A stretch of 64,000 nucleotides of DNA from Toxorhynchites rutilus septentrionalis (lineage: Eukaryota > Arthropoda > Insecta > Diptera > Culicidae), in assembly GCF_029784135.1 (NCBI RefSeq), contig NC_073746.1, forward strand, positions 35,383,378 to 35,447,377. The letters are read 5' to 3'. Below are positions 49,574 through 59,923 of this stretch, piece after piece; position 1 is the stretch's first letter, and every line of letters begins with the position of its first letter. The notes beneath the pieces were generated by a model. It worked only from the letters and a program-made list of their open reading frames with translations. It was not told the DNA's origin and ran no database searches. A program made the translations under genes and the position numbers.

Positions 49574-52500
49574 TTCAAATAGAGAGGTCGGAGATATCAC
49601 TGTTTTACAGTGGAATTGTCGTAGTCTTATCCCTAAATTGGATACATTCAAATTTTTAATTCATAACTTCAATTGTGATGTTTTTGCTCTGTCCGAAACT
49701 TGGCTTTCTTCGCGAGATGATATCTCTTTCCACGATTTTAATATTATACGCTTGGACCGTGATGATAGATACGGAGGGGTGCTTTTGGGGATCAATAAGA
49801 GCCACTCATTTTTTAGAATTGACCTTCCAACTATTGGAGGGATCGAAGCTGTTGCTTGTCATGCAAACATCAGAGGCAAAGACCTCTGTATTGTCAGCTT
49901 GTATTGGCCTCCGAGAGCTGCGGTTAGCCGCAAACAACTTGATGACATGTGCTCACTCCTTCCTGAGCCACGATTGATCTTGGGAGACTTCAACTCTAAC
50001 GGAACTGCCTGGGGGGAACAGTACGACGACAATCGTTCATTGTTGATATATGACCTTTGTAACAGCTTCAATATGACCATTTTGAACACTGGGGAAACAA
50101 CACGTGTACCTAAACCTCCTGCTAACCCTAGTGCTCTTGACCTCTCGCTTTGCTCGAATTCACTATCGTTAGATTGCAAGTGGAATGTAATCCAGAACCC
50201 CAACGGTAGTGATCACTTGCCAATCAAAATTTCCATCACCATTGGGTCGAATTCTTCTGAATCTATAAACATGGCATATGACCTCACAAGACACATTGAC
50301 TGGAAAAAATATGCGGACGCGATTGCTCTAGCCATCAATTCCAGAGATGGTTTACCTCCATTGGAGGAGTATAACTTCCTTTCTCGTTTGATATATGACA
50401 GCGCGGTTCGCGCTCAAACGAAACCCATCCCAGGTTCCACCATTCGCCGAAGGCCTCCCAATCCATGGTGGGATAGCCAATGTTCCAAGCTTTATGTAGA
50501 AAAATCGAATGCATTTAAAGCTTTTCGGAAACGTGGAACCCCTGAAAATTTTCAAATGTATTTAGCCCTTGAGAATCAGTTCAAAAATTTGATCAAAGGG
50601 AAAAAACGTGCTTATTGGCGAAATTTCGTGGGAGGTTTGTCACGAGAAACGTCAATGAAAAAAATATGGAAAGTGGCTCGAAACATGCGAAATCGCTCAT
50701 CAACGAATGAAAGCGAAGAATATTCACATCGATGGATTTTTAATTTTGCACGGAAGGTTTGTCCTGATTCCGCTCCTGTGCAAAAAATTGTTCGAGACAT
50801 ACCACAAGATAGGTGCGATCTTGATTCCGAGTTTTCGATGGTAGAATTCTCTCTTGCTCTCCTTTCTTGTAACAATTCTGCCCCAGGATCGGATAGAATT
50901 AAGTTCAACTTGTTGAAAAACCTCCCTGGTGTGGCGAAACATCGCTTGTTGAATTTATTCAATCGGTTTCTGGAACATAATATTGTTCCAGATGATTGGA
51001 GACAAGTACGAGTTATAGCTATTCAAAAACCTGGAAAGCCCGCGTCCGACTTCAATTCGTACCGCCCAATAGCAATGCTGTCTTGTATACGGAAATTGTT
51101 GGAGAAAATGATCTTGTTTCGCCTTGATCGATGGGTTGAAACGAATGGCCTACTCTCAGATACACAATATGGGTTCCGCAGGGGCAAGGGGACGAATGAT
51201 TGTCTTGCGTTGCTTTCTTCAGAAATTCAAATGGCTTACGCCGAAAAAAAACAAATGGCTTCAGTATTCTTGGACATAAAGGGGGCCTTTGATTCAGTTT
51301 CAATAGAGGTCCTGTCAGACAAATTACACTCTCGGGGTCTGCCGCCTCTATTGAATAATATGTTATATAACTTGCTTTGTGAGAAACATTTGAATTTTTC
51401 TCATGGAGATTCGGCAGTGAGTCGGATCTCTTACATGGGCCTCCCCCAGGGCTCATGTTTAAGCCCCCTTTTGTACAACTTCTATGTAAGCGACATCGAC
51501 AATTGCCTTACACAAAATTGCAACCTAAGACAACTTGCAGATGATGGAGTGGTGTCTGTCGTAGGATCAAACGAATCCGACCTGCAAGGACCCTTACAAG
51601 ATACTTTGAACAATTTTTCAACCTGGGCCATTGGGCTAGGGATCGAATTCTCCACGGAGAAAACAGAGATGGTGGTTTTTTCTAGGAAGCATAGACCAGC
51701 AAAACCAAAGCTTCAACTTTTGGGTAAACCGATCACTCATGCTATGTCATTCAAGTATCTTGGGGTCTGGTTCGACTCCAAATGTACTTGGGGGGCCCAT
51801 ATTAGGTATCTGAGTAAAAAATGTCAACAAAGAATAAACTTTCTCCGTACAATTACCGGCACCTGGTGGGGTGCCCATCCTGAAGATCTTATAATGTTGT
51901 ATCGAACAACTATTCTCTCAGTGATGGAGTATGGCAGTTTCTGTTTTCAATCAGCTGCCAAAACACACCTCATTAAACTCGAGCGAATTCAGTATCTTTG
52001 TCTCCGTATTGCGTTGGGATGTATGCCCTCAACGCATACCATGAGTCTCGAGGTTTTGGCAGGCCTACTCCCACTAAAAGATCGCTTCAATTTATTATCT
52101 CTTCGGTTCCTCATCCGGTGTAAGGTTATGAACCCATTGGTGATCGGAAATTTTGAGCAGCTTATCGAGCTAAATTTTCATTCTGGATTCATGAGCTCAT
52201 ATCATGAATTCATCACCATGCAGGTTGATCCTTCTTCGTATATTCCCAACCGTGTTTGTTTTTCTGACTACATCAATTCCTCTGTACATTTTGATCTGTT
52301 CATGAAGGAGAAAATCCATGAAATTCCAGATTATCTTCGATCGAGGATCGCTCCTACGATCTTCAAAGCAAAGTATGGGCGTGTCAATTGTGATAATATG
52401 TACTTTACTGATGGGTCCTCTATGAATGAGTCCACAGGATTTGGAGTGTTCAACGTATTTTTTAGCACCTCACACAGTCTTCAGAATCCTTGCTCGGTAT

Positions 52501-53249
52501 ATATTGCTGAATTGGCAGCGATATACTGGGCGCTGGACAGCGTCGCCTCACGACCTGTTGAACACTATTACATTGTAACGGATAGTCTTAGCTCTGTCGA
52601 AGCTATCCGTTCAGTGAGGCCGGAAAAGCACTCGCCGTACTTCCTTGAGAGAATACGAGAAATTTTGAGTGCTTTATCCAGACGCTGTTATGTCATTACC
52701 TTTGTCTGGGTCCCTTCACATTGCTCCATTTCGGGTAATGAGAGGGCTGACTCATTAGCAAAGGTAGGTGCAATTGAAGGCGATATTTATCAGCGTCAAA
52801 TCGCCTTCAATGAATTTTATTCTTTAGTTCGTAAAAATACCATCGCTAACTGGCAACGCAAGTGGAACGAAGATGAATTGGGCCGGTGGTTCCACTCGAT
52901 TATCCCTAAGGTTAGCCTCAAACCATGGTTCAAAAGTCTGGACTTGAGTCGGGACTTTATTCGGACCTTCTCCCGACTCATGTCCAATCACTGTTCTTTA
53001 GATGCGCTGCTTTTTCGTATCAAGCTTGCCGACAGCAATCTCTGCGTTTGTGGCCATGGTTACCACGACATCGAACACGTTGTTTGGTCGTGCGAGCTAT
53101 ATTTTGTCGCCAGATCGAATTTAGAAAACTCCCTTCGGGCTCGAGGAAGGCAGCCCAATGTGCCGGTGAGAGATGTGTTGGCTCGGTTAGACCTTGATTA
53201 CATGTCCCAAATATATGTTTTCCTTAAAGATATCGATCTTCGAGTGTGA
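49566..53249 (+). CDS. LINE ORF2 (APE endonuclease, RT, RNase H)
   Basis: A 1227-residue multidomain enzyme that nicks target DNA and copies the LINE RNA onto it. Endonuclease (1-235): VLQWNCRS, ALSETWLS, LGDFNSNGTAW and SDHLPIKIS. RT (about 430-720): NSAPGSDRIKFNLLK, FNSYRPIAMLSC, FLDIKGAFDSVS, GLPQGSCLSPLLY and active site QLADDGVVSV near 657, where LADD replaces the common F/YADD. RNase H (about 943-1065): MYFTDGSS, AELAAIYWAL, IVTDSLSS and NERADSLAK supply all four acidic residues. A C-terminal CVCGHGYHDIEHVVWSC zinc-like motif follows. The ATG at 49566 was chosen because it sits in the 8-nt overlap with the ORF1 stop. No internal stop is seen. Confidence 0.93.
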   Translation: MSNSNREVGDITVLQWNCRSLIPKLDTFKFLIHNFNCDVFALSETWLSSRDDISFHDFNIIRLDRDDRYGGVLLGINKSHSFFRIDLPTIGGIEAVACHANIRGKDLCIVSLYWPPRAAVSRKQLDDMCSLLPEPRLILGDFNSNGTAWGEQYDDNRSLLIYDLCNSFNMTILNTGETTRVPKPPANPSALDLSLCSNSLSLDCKWNVIQNPNGSDHLPIKISITIGSNSSESINMAYDLTRHIDWKKYADAIALAINSRDGLPPLEEYNFLSRLIYDSAVRAQTKPIPGSTIRRRPPNPWWDSQCSKLYVEKSNAFKAFRKRGTPENFQMYLALENQFKNLIKGKKRAYWRNFVGGLSRETSMKKIWKVARNMRNRSSTNESEEYSHRWIFNFARKVCPDSAPVQKIVRDIPQDRCDLDSEFSMVEFSLALLSCNNSAPGSDRIKFNLLKNLPGVAKHRLLNLFNRFLEHNIVPDDWRQVRVIAIQKPGKPASDFNSYRPIAMLSCIRKLLEKMILFRLDRWVETNGLLSDTQYGFRRGKGTNDCLALLSSEIQMAYAEKKQMASVFLDIKGAFDSVSIEVLSDKLHSRGLPPLLNNMLYNLLCEKHLNFSHGDSAVSRISYMGLPQGSCLSPLLYNFYVSDIDNCLTQNCNLRQLADDGVVSVVGSNESDLQGPLQDTLNNFSTWAIGLGIEFSTEKTEMVVFSRKHRPAKPKLQLLGKPITHAMSFKYLGVWFDSKCTWGAHIRYLSKKCQQRINFLRTITGTWWGAHPEDLIMLYRTTILSVMEYGSFCFQSAAKTHLIKLERIQYLCLRIALGCMPSTHTMSLEVLAGLLPLKDRFNLLSLRFLIRCKVMNPLVIGNFEQLIELNFHSGFMSSYHEFITMQVDPSSYIPNRVCFSDYINSSVHFDLFMKEKIHEIPDYLRSRIAPTIFKAKYGRVNCDNMYFTDGSSMNESTGFGVFNVFFSTSHSLQNPCSVYIAELAAIYWALDSVASRPVEHYYIVTDSLSSVEAIRSVRPEKHSPYFLERIREILSALSRRCYVITFVWVPSHCSISGNERADSLAKVGAIEGDIYQRQIAFNEFYSLVRKNTIANWQRKWNEDELGRWFHSIIPKVSLKPWFKSLDLSRDFIRTFSRLMSNHCSLDALLFRIKLADSNLCVCGHGYHDIEHVVWSCELYFVARSNLENSLRARGRQPNVPVRDVLARLDLDYMSQIYVFLKDIDLRV

Positions 53250-53654
53250 TTGTTCTTACATCCTTTCCCCCCCATTTTCTCCTCCTTTTCGTCCTTCGCG
53301 AGCTATCGGTTCCCTAACATTAGAATAAGTTAAATTGTTAATACATATTAGATGTAAAGATAGTTTAAGAATTCAGTGTGATGTGTGAGTATGAATGTGA
53401 AAGTGAGTGTGAGTGTGAGTGTGAACATGGTTACAATCTCCTTACATCCCATCCTTTTCCTAAAGAAAATGTGTCACCCTTCTAAACTCGAGTCGACCGC
53501 GAGTAATCGGTTTCCTATTTCATTAACCGTAGAATTAAGAAAACATGTTAATAGTAAAAGTATAGTTGAGAGTTTGGCTTCTTTAAACCTATGTAACTGA
53601 GCCTGTACAAATAAACGAATTATAAAAAAAAAAAAAAAAAAAAGCGAAGTTTTC

Positions 53655-53944
53655 TTCGAAAAATTAGTTTTTATTGATTTTCGAAGCCTTATGCCGGTTG
53701 GAAATGTATGTTGGAAACATACATTTTCAATTGGTCATTCAACAAAAAAAAATTAAAATATTAAAGAACTAATAATCTGAAAGAACATATAAAACCGAAA
53801 CTTTAATGAAGAAATGTCTACCCTTACAACTAATTCGTTTTATTGAGGTTAGCATAAACACCTTATAAAATGATCACGGCAAAAGGTGGAGGGATATTTA
53901 TTCCATTGCATTTGGAGGTGACAATACCTTAGACCAGCTGGCGT
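53655..53944. other. Short unassigned spacer
   Basis: AT-rich, no structure recognised apart from a small inverted repeat (GAAATGTATGTTGGAAACAT) near 53700. Confidence 0.5.
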
Positions 53945-54540
53945 GCACCTACACCCAAAGTTAACTTTTAACACATGTTATGGCATCCCGATTTATTACA
54001 TTAAATGAGCTGTAAAATAACAGAAAATGTTCTACTACCCAATACATGTATATCATTTGTATAATATATATTCTAGAGTCAATATGAGCGAGCGGAACAG
54101 GAGACACATTTAAATGAAAGCATATGAAAGCTTTTCGTATAGTTTGCCAAATACACGGCCCAGACAGAGAAAGATATATTCTCGTTCATGTTCTTCTTTA
54201 CCCTCTTAGAAAACACTTTCCAACTTCATTTTATGATGAGGTGTAATATTATCACGCTTCTTTATAACAGCAGTGGCCGCTATATGTATAGCGTGGTCGT
54301 GTGAGATAGTTTTGCATTCCAGCCGGCCTTGGTTCGATCCCCATTGACGTCGTATGAACTATTTTTTTGGCACAATCCCAAATGAAATGAGAAAAGAAAA
54401 CAGAAAGAGATGTCTGCTAGCATACATACAAACCATTTTTAAGCTTTTAAAACAGCTCATTATTTGCGCATTGACTCTCCAGCTCAAGAAATGGCATTCA
54501 TCAATGTTTCCTGCCAATGCTAGTTTGGGTGTAGGAATAC
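53945..54540 (+). repeat. Dispersed repeat family, copy C with tRNA-like segment
   Basis: This is the longest of three copies (see 27405 and 42160). It begins CACCCAAAGTTAAC and contains ATATGAGCGAGCGGAACA and TACACGGCCCAGACA. At 54285-54355 there is a tRNA-like segment with an A-box-like TAGCGTGGTCG and a perfect B box GGTTCGATCCC (54331-54341). It ends with GCTAGTTTGGGTG. It may be a composite of a SINE and a longer non-coding element. Confidence 0.72.
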
Positions 54541-55050
54541 CTACGTGGACGATCGTTTGGCCATCTCTGCTGTATATCAGTTATTATATTCCATGAATTT
54601 TTGAACTTATAATCAAGCTTGATTGATTCAAGTGAGAGAAACTTTTCACATTTCATTAGACAATAGTTTACTGCAAATGAAAAACCGGTGTATTGCTAAA
54701 CTCAAATGTTTAAAGCTTCTGGTAGACAAAAATGCTGGAAAACTTTGATTGCCTTGTTCTCAGTTGCTGATGTTGGAACATGGGATAACTATGTGTAGAA
54801 CGGCAGTGTCAATGTATGTTCAAATGCGTTCAAAATGAAGAAAAAAGTCTGTGTAAGGGAAATGCATAGCGGTCTTCATGTGTGTAGTTGTTATATTCAA
54901 GCTCGATGCGCACAAAGTAAACAAATAATATGACCTCAATTCAGGAAATATTAGAGATCAAGCCATGAAAAGTACTGTTGATGGCTGATGTCACTCATGA
55001 TGACTCTCACTGGAATCCGTCGTTAAACGCAACCTAGAGAGGTTCATTTA
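54541..55050. other. No gene recognised
   Basis: AT-rich; no reading frame of interest. TA at 55049-55050 is the target site of the next element. Confidence 0.5.
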
Positions 55051-56476
55051 CCGTTTTGTCTCATATTCCGAACACTTAAGCTTTGATGGCTTCAAACAGT
55101 GTCTCATTACTCAAAATTGTACTCTTTCGCGAAATTAATTTGATTTTTGGAAACATTTGAGCCTTCTTTTTCGTTTGACTACAATAAAATTGATTTACAA
55201 ATACATATTCATGGTGAAAAACTAAAAATATGTTGAATCCTTTTTGTCTCAAATTCCGAACACCATTTTTGTCACTGACTAATATTCCGAACACAAATTC
55301 CGAACAGCAAAAATGCATTTTTTTTAAAACATAACATTTAAACTACTGGACAGATTCATATGATCGACACATCAAATGAAAGTCAATTAGCTAGTCGTTT
55401 TTTGGAAAAATGTTATGCTCGCCAAAAAATGGATTTAGTTTTTGTAATTATTGGTTTTATTTGTTTCTTATAGTTTACATGGCGTCTGGACCAGGGACGC
55501 CATATCGGTATCGATACCTATAAATGATGATAAATGAACTCTATAACCCAAAGAATGTCAGGGTTTTGAATATAAAATTATTCATAACATTAAATTTCAG
55601 TACATTCACATTGAAAAATGAAGTGTTCGCAATTTGAATCATGCGTAGAAACTTGATTCATATTCCGAACACTAATTTCAATGAAGATTTGTGCATAAAA
55701 TATCCTTTTATTTCATCCATTTATTGTAGGTCCATACATTCTTTAGCACTTAGCATGAAAACAACAAACAAAATAGATGAAAAAACTACAAAAACTGAAA
55801 AATTAATGATGCTCGTTTTTTGCAGAATTTGTTAACGTTAACATTTTATCATTGGTTTTGACTGTCACTTTTTTGCAAATGCTTAATATTATGAACTATA
55901 TGCTATTGATACAGCAATACCTGTAAGGGATGTTAAAATGAAGGCTATAACCCGAAGAATTTCAGGGTTTTGATTATTCAATTAATTATAACATTAAAAC
56001 TCAGTAAATTTACATTTGAAAATGAAGTGTTCGGAATTTGAATCAAGAGTAGAAACTTGATTCATATTCCGAACACTACTTCACTATTAATTTCAATGAA
56101 GATTTATGCATAAAATATCTCTTTTTTTCATCTATTTATTGTAGGTTCATACATTCTCTAGCACTTAACATGAAAACAACATACAAAATAGTTGAAACAA
56201 CTACAAAAAATTAAAATAGAGCGATGCTTGTTTTTTACGGAATTTGCTAACACAAACATTTTATCATTGGTTTTGAAGGCCACTTTTTTGTAAATGTCTA
56301 ATATTATAAATAATAGGCTGTATCGACACCTGTAAATGATGTCAAAATGAACCCTATACCTCAAAGAATGTCTGTGTTTTCATTATTCAACTATTTATAA
56401 CATAAAAGTTTAGTAAATTTACATTTCAAAATGAAGTGTTCGGAATTGAAACTGTTCGGAACATGAGATAAAACGG
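55051..56476. mobile_element. TA-flanked MITE with internal tandem repeats
   Basis: The left end CCGTTTTGTCTCATATTCCG and the right end (reverse complement CCGTTTTATCTCATGTTCCG) are inverted repeats inside a TA duplication (55049-55050, 56477-56478). The interior contains about 2.4 copies of a unit of roughly 400 bp (starting near 55505, 55905 and 56315), each carrying GAAGTGTTCGGAATTTGAAT and ATTCATATTCCGAACACTA. The outward motif TTCCGAACA of the termini is therefore repeated inside. No transposase is seen; the TA target suggests Tc1/mariner-type mobilisation. Confidence 0.78.
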
Positions 56477-56478
56477 TA

Positions 56479-57100
56479 CGATCGGAAGATTTTGGAGATT
56501 TTAACAGCATCTGGAAAAACCACAAGAACATAAGTCGGTGTTGAAGCTGCAGAAACAGAAGATAATGAACTGGATGAGAGAAGGAAAACATAAATCTAAA
56601 TGAAATTCTATCCGAACCTGTCCGTAATCTAAGCATATAGCTTCAAAAACTAAGATAAATTTTTTTTGAGACCAAAAACACACATTTTATTATGGGCAAT
56701 CTTTCGCAAAGGGTTAAAAATCACAATCTCACCGAGAAACAGCGTGTTGTTTCCATCATCCGAAGAACCACGATTGCTACTCACAGCTAACAAACATCAC
56801 TCGCAAAGATGACCTGAAATTATGGACACCATGAAAGGGTTGTCAGAGATCCAAACACATACTATGATATATGTCGACATTGGTTGTTGGATTCGAATGG
56901 TTTCTCAAGAAAAAAATTGCTTTTCTGGGCAGGTTCGTTTCACTCAGTACTTTTTAAAATAAATTTTTCGTATGCTAATATCAATCTCCTCTAAGTGAAC
57001 CAATCATAACCAACTTTGTCGAAAAAAAAACAAAAAATTCAATTGCGATTTATGGAAGAATCTCTCCTCATCTGTCCTGTCTGTGACATCAACGATTCAT
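56479..57100. other. No gene recognised
   Basis: No domain-bearing frame or repeat structure was recognised. Confidence 0.5.
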
Positions 57101-58829
57101 CACTTAGTTAATATTGTGAGGCTGCAAACTCACACAATCATCCGAACGGTGATTCCGAAACCCACCGCTGTGAATCTTCCTGGCGCCAGCTTCCGGACTC
57201 GCTACGATCTGCAATTTGAGAAGTGTGACTAAGAGAATCATTCCCAGCGAGCGACCAATTCGGAAAACTGATCTTCGTTGTGCGAACACCTACGAACCCA
57301 CCCGGAACGCCACACGAATCGTCATTCTCGTCCTTGTGAGCCTCTCGTATTCTCTCGCGAGTGCTGCCCACCGACCATCGGACCATCGGAAGGTGAAAAA
57401 CATTCGCTTCCGATCGGCCGATGCTCTCACAGTCGACGCCTAATCCAATTCAGTGAAAATCCTTCCATCCATCCATCCCACAACGGTGGAAAATTTCTGC
57501 GCGAGAGGAAATTGCCAAACAAATCGGCATCGAGCAACGCGGCGCAGAAAAGCGAACACAGCGGAGAAAAGGTCTCTCCCGCGCGCAAACCCGAGATACC
57601 ATACACAACCCGAGATGGAAACTGCTCCTTGCTGCGAATGGGAAAGCACATAATTTTCACCCGACCCAAGGATCAGTTTGGTGCCGACAATCATCGGAAG
57701 GACCGAAGGATTCGCGTCGCGCTCGATTTGCCAACAATTGTTGTCCATGGCAGCAGCAGCAGCAGCAGCAAAAGGTGGTGTGTGGAACAGTGGAACATTG
57801 GCCAAACGCTAGGGAAGGCGAACGGCGAACGGAACCTGCAAAGCGTGGAAAAACGCTAAGGCCCATTGTATCCTGATCATCGGTAGTGGCCAGCAAAGTG
57901 CACACCGAGGCAGGAAAATCGATATTCTCGTTTTGTGCTCCTGTGCTAGCCTGTGCGTTTCTTTACCTTTTTTTCGTTATTATGTTGCTCCATTTTCTTG
58001 GTGATTACAAGAGGATGCGTGCGATTGGGTCTGTTTCCTAAGCGGAACATGAATTCCGGCAAAAGGATGACTGAGGGAGAAGCGTAGAGACGAAATGGTG
58101 ATAAACCTGGATTATGATTCGCGAAAAATGGTGCGAGTCACAGTCGGAAGCGAATGTTTCTGAACGAGAAGAATGTGCAACCATTCGGCGAAAGAAAAAC
58201 ATTTTTTTCTGTGGGGATTAATTCCAGCTTCGATTTTCGCCTGTTTGAGGGAAGGATTATCGCTTCCGGATCGAATGAGTGATGCGAATACTTTGTTTTC
58301 GCCGTCGCTCGAATTGTTTATAGTGCTGAATGGTAGCATTCGGCGCAAAAGTTTGTGATTTCGTAATCAGATTAAGTGCGCAATACGGCTCATCGTCGTG
58401 ATATATAGTTTCGAAGCAACACGAAGAAGGAAAAGCCCTTTCCAACGATGTGGTGGATTCAAGTTGCGAGCTAAGGAAGATTTCCGCGTGCGTGGGTGGT
58501 GGTGAGTGCGGAGAAGAAATACTGCAAAGCAACTCGCGTGACTAAGCAAAAGATAACACGCAAGGAAAACGTTTCCCAGAGTGCCAGTGGGGCGTGAAGT
58601 GGTGAGAAGAGGATGTTTCGTGCAAAGGAAGAAGAAAAAATGAAGCGTATTAGCTGGTGCCGCTCGAAAATATACCAGTCGGAAGGTGTTTAACGAGGGA
58701 AAAGGGCAGGCAAAGGATTTCACGAGTTACACAATATCGGCCACTCCTCCACCTACTACTACTACTATCCTATACGGACTGCGGACCGGTCGGAACGACG
58801 CGGAAGTCGCTGCCACTACCGTAACGGAA
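57101..58829 (+). promoter_or_regulatory. Candidate promoter and long 5' UTR
   Basis: This 1.7-kb stretch is GC-richer than its surroundings and contains CAG repeats (57750-57770), (CATC)n near 57464-57478 and (CTA)n at 58755-58765. It ends directly at the start codon of the signal-peptide exon at 58830. Overlapping short frames on both strands (for example 57278-57859) have no recognisable domain and may be upstream ORFs. The transcription start is not identified and the stretch may itself contain introns. Confidence 0.35.
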
Positions 58830-58893
58830 ATGGAATTCATGCAAAGGAATATAATCATATCGCTTTTGATCTTCGTCTTCGGGCTGGCAAAAG
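58830..58893 (+). CDS. Candidate signal-peptide first coding exon
   Basis: The ATG at 58830 in good context (GGAA ATG G) encodes MEFMQRNIIISLLIFVFGLA then Lys, a short basic N-terminus and hydrophobic core typical of a secretory signal peptide. It then reaches the consensus donor AAAG/GTGAGC at 58893/58894. The intron would be phase 1, a usual arrangement after signal-peptide exons of secreted and receptor proteins. The following 5 kb is AT-rich and transposon-bearing, as expected of a long first intron, and the remaining exons would lie beyond the window. The protein cannot be named from 21 residues. The frame is open upstream without a clear alternative ATG. Confidence 0.5.
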
Positions 58894-59919
58894 GTGAGCA
58901 ATGGAATGGGAATACAGAGTAACATACAGTAAGAAGCGAACAAAGCGTTTGCCGCTGGATAAACTCTCGCACACGGTTTGTGATTATGTAATTAGTGTTG
59001 TTAAGAAGTTGTTTTTGATAATCTCATTCGATAACGCTTTATAGCAAAACTAAGTTTAAGCGGCTCGAGCATGTGATGTTAAGTGATGATAAACGGGATT
59101 AGGGGTATTTCTTGTAAAGTGTGCGGATAATGCGGATTTGTGCGAAGGAATAGAGAATCAGAACGGAAGTCGTTGAAATTTCACTGGTCCGATAGTTTTT
59201 GTTCTTAAGGCTAAGAGGATTGGCTGCCGATAGTTTACTGTCATACTTGTATTGTTGATGATAATAAACATTCATTCCGGCAAGTAAATTAGGAATATTA
59301 TAATGGGTTATCCGAAAAGTTCGTGTCGCTACCGCAAATTATCTAATCAAGAAGCGGACCCAGAATAATCCTCAATACAAAAGCATTACTAGTAGATTCC
59401 CTATTTATGTGTAAAACCACCGTTCATGAGGTGAAGCTTGGTTACGTGAATCGCTACGATGTAGGCGGTCCACATAATTTGGCCCAAAAATAACGCCTAA
59501 TAAACGAAATAACGTCTTCATCACAATCTTGAGATTCATCGTCTAAAAAATGATTCAGTTTTCATCACCATTGAGACAAAACCTGATGGTTATGAAAACT
59601 GAACTTCATAGAATCCTCATATAGATTTCTCATTGGCAATTCTTCATTCGAATTTAGAGTTCAGAGTTGAGAGGTTTATTACTTTGTACTGTTAGTACAT
59701 TCCCTGCGTGTAATTGCCTTCACCATACCTCTTGAAACTTTTTTTTTCTTTTTTCTGTATTATGGTGACCTTCAGCCTTTTTGGCTGGATCATCACTCGG
59801 ACTTGGACTTTCATTCAATAAAATGACCTAATAAATGTTCAATTAAGTGAAAATTAAATTCGTGACATTTTCGTGAGACGTACGGATGTTAACCTCTACG
59901 CTAGATCACCTCCCCATCT
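58894..59919. other. Presumed intron, no gene recognised
   Basis: AT-rich. It shows no coding bias or identifiable repeat ends up to the TTAA at 59920. Confidence 0.45.
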
Positions 59920-59923
59920 TTAA

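Larger units (their letters stand above)
47400..53639 (+). mobile_element. RNase H-bearing LINE, apparently complete
   Basis: This full-length non-LTR retrotransposon has a 5' UTR (47400-47974, GC-richer), ORF1, ORF2, a 3' UTR with TGTGAG tandem repeats (53382-53424) and a poly(A) from 53624. The 15-bp direct repeat AAAAGCGAAGTTTTC flanks it at 47385-47399 and 53640-53654. Both ORFs are open and the catalytic motifs are present, so it may be a competent source copy. LINE 5' UTRs usually hold an internal promoter; no specific motif is identified here. Clade: I-group by RNase H and ORF1 zinc knuckles, provisional. Confidence 0.93.

Noticed and set aside
54285..54355. A genuine tRNA gene
   Set aside because: Only A- and B-box-like motifs are present; no complete cloverleaf or paired acceptor stem is seen.
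57278..57859. 193-codon frame as a protein-coding gene
   Set aside because: It shares the region with several minus-strand frames, is low-complexity (Ser and Arg rich) and has no motif; 5' UTR is the simpler reading.
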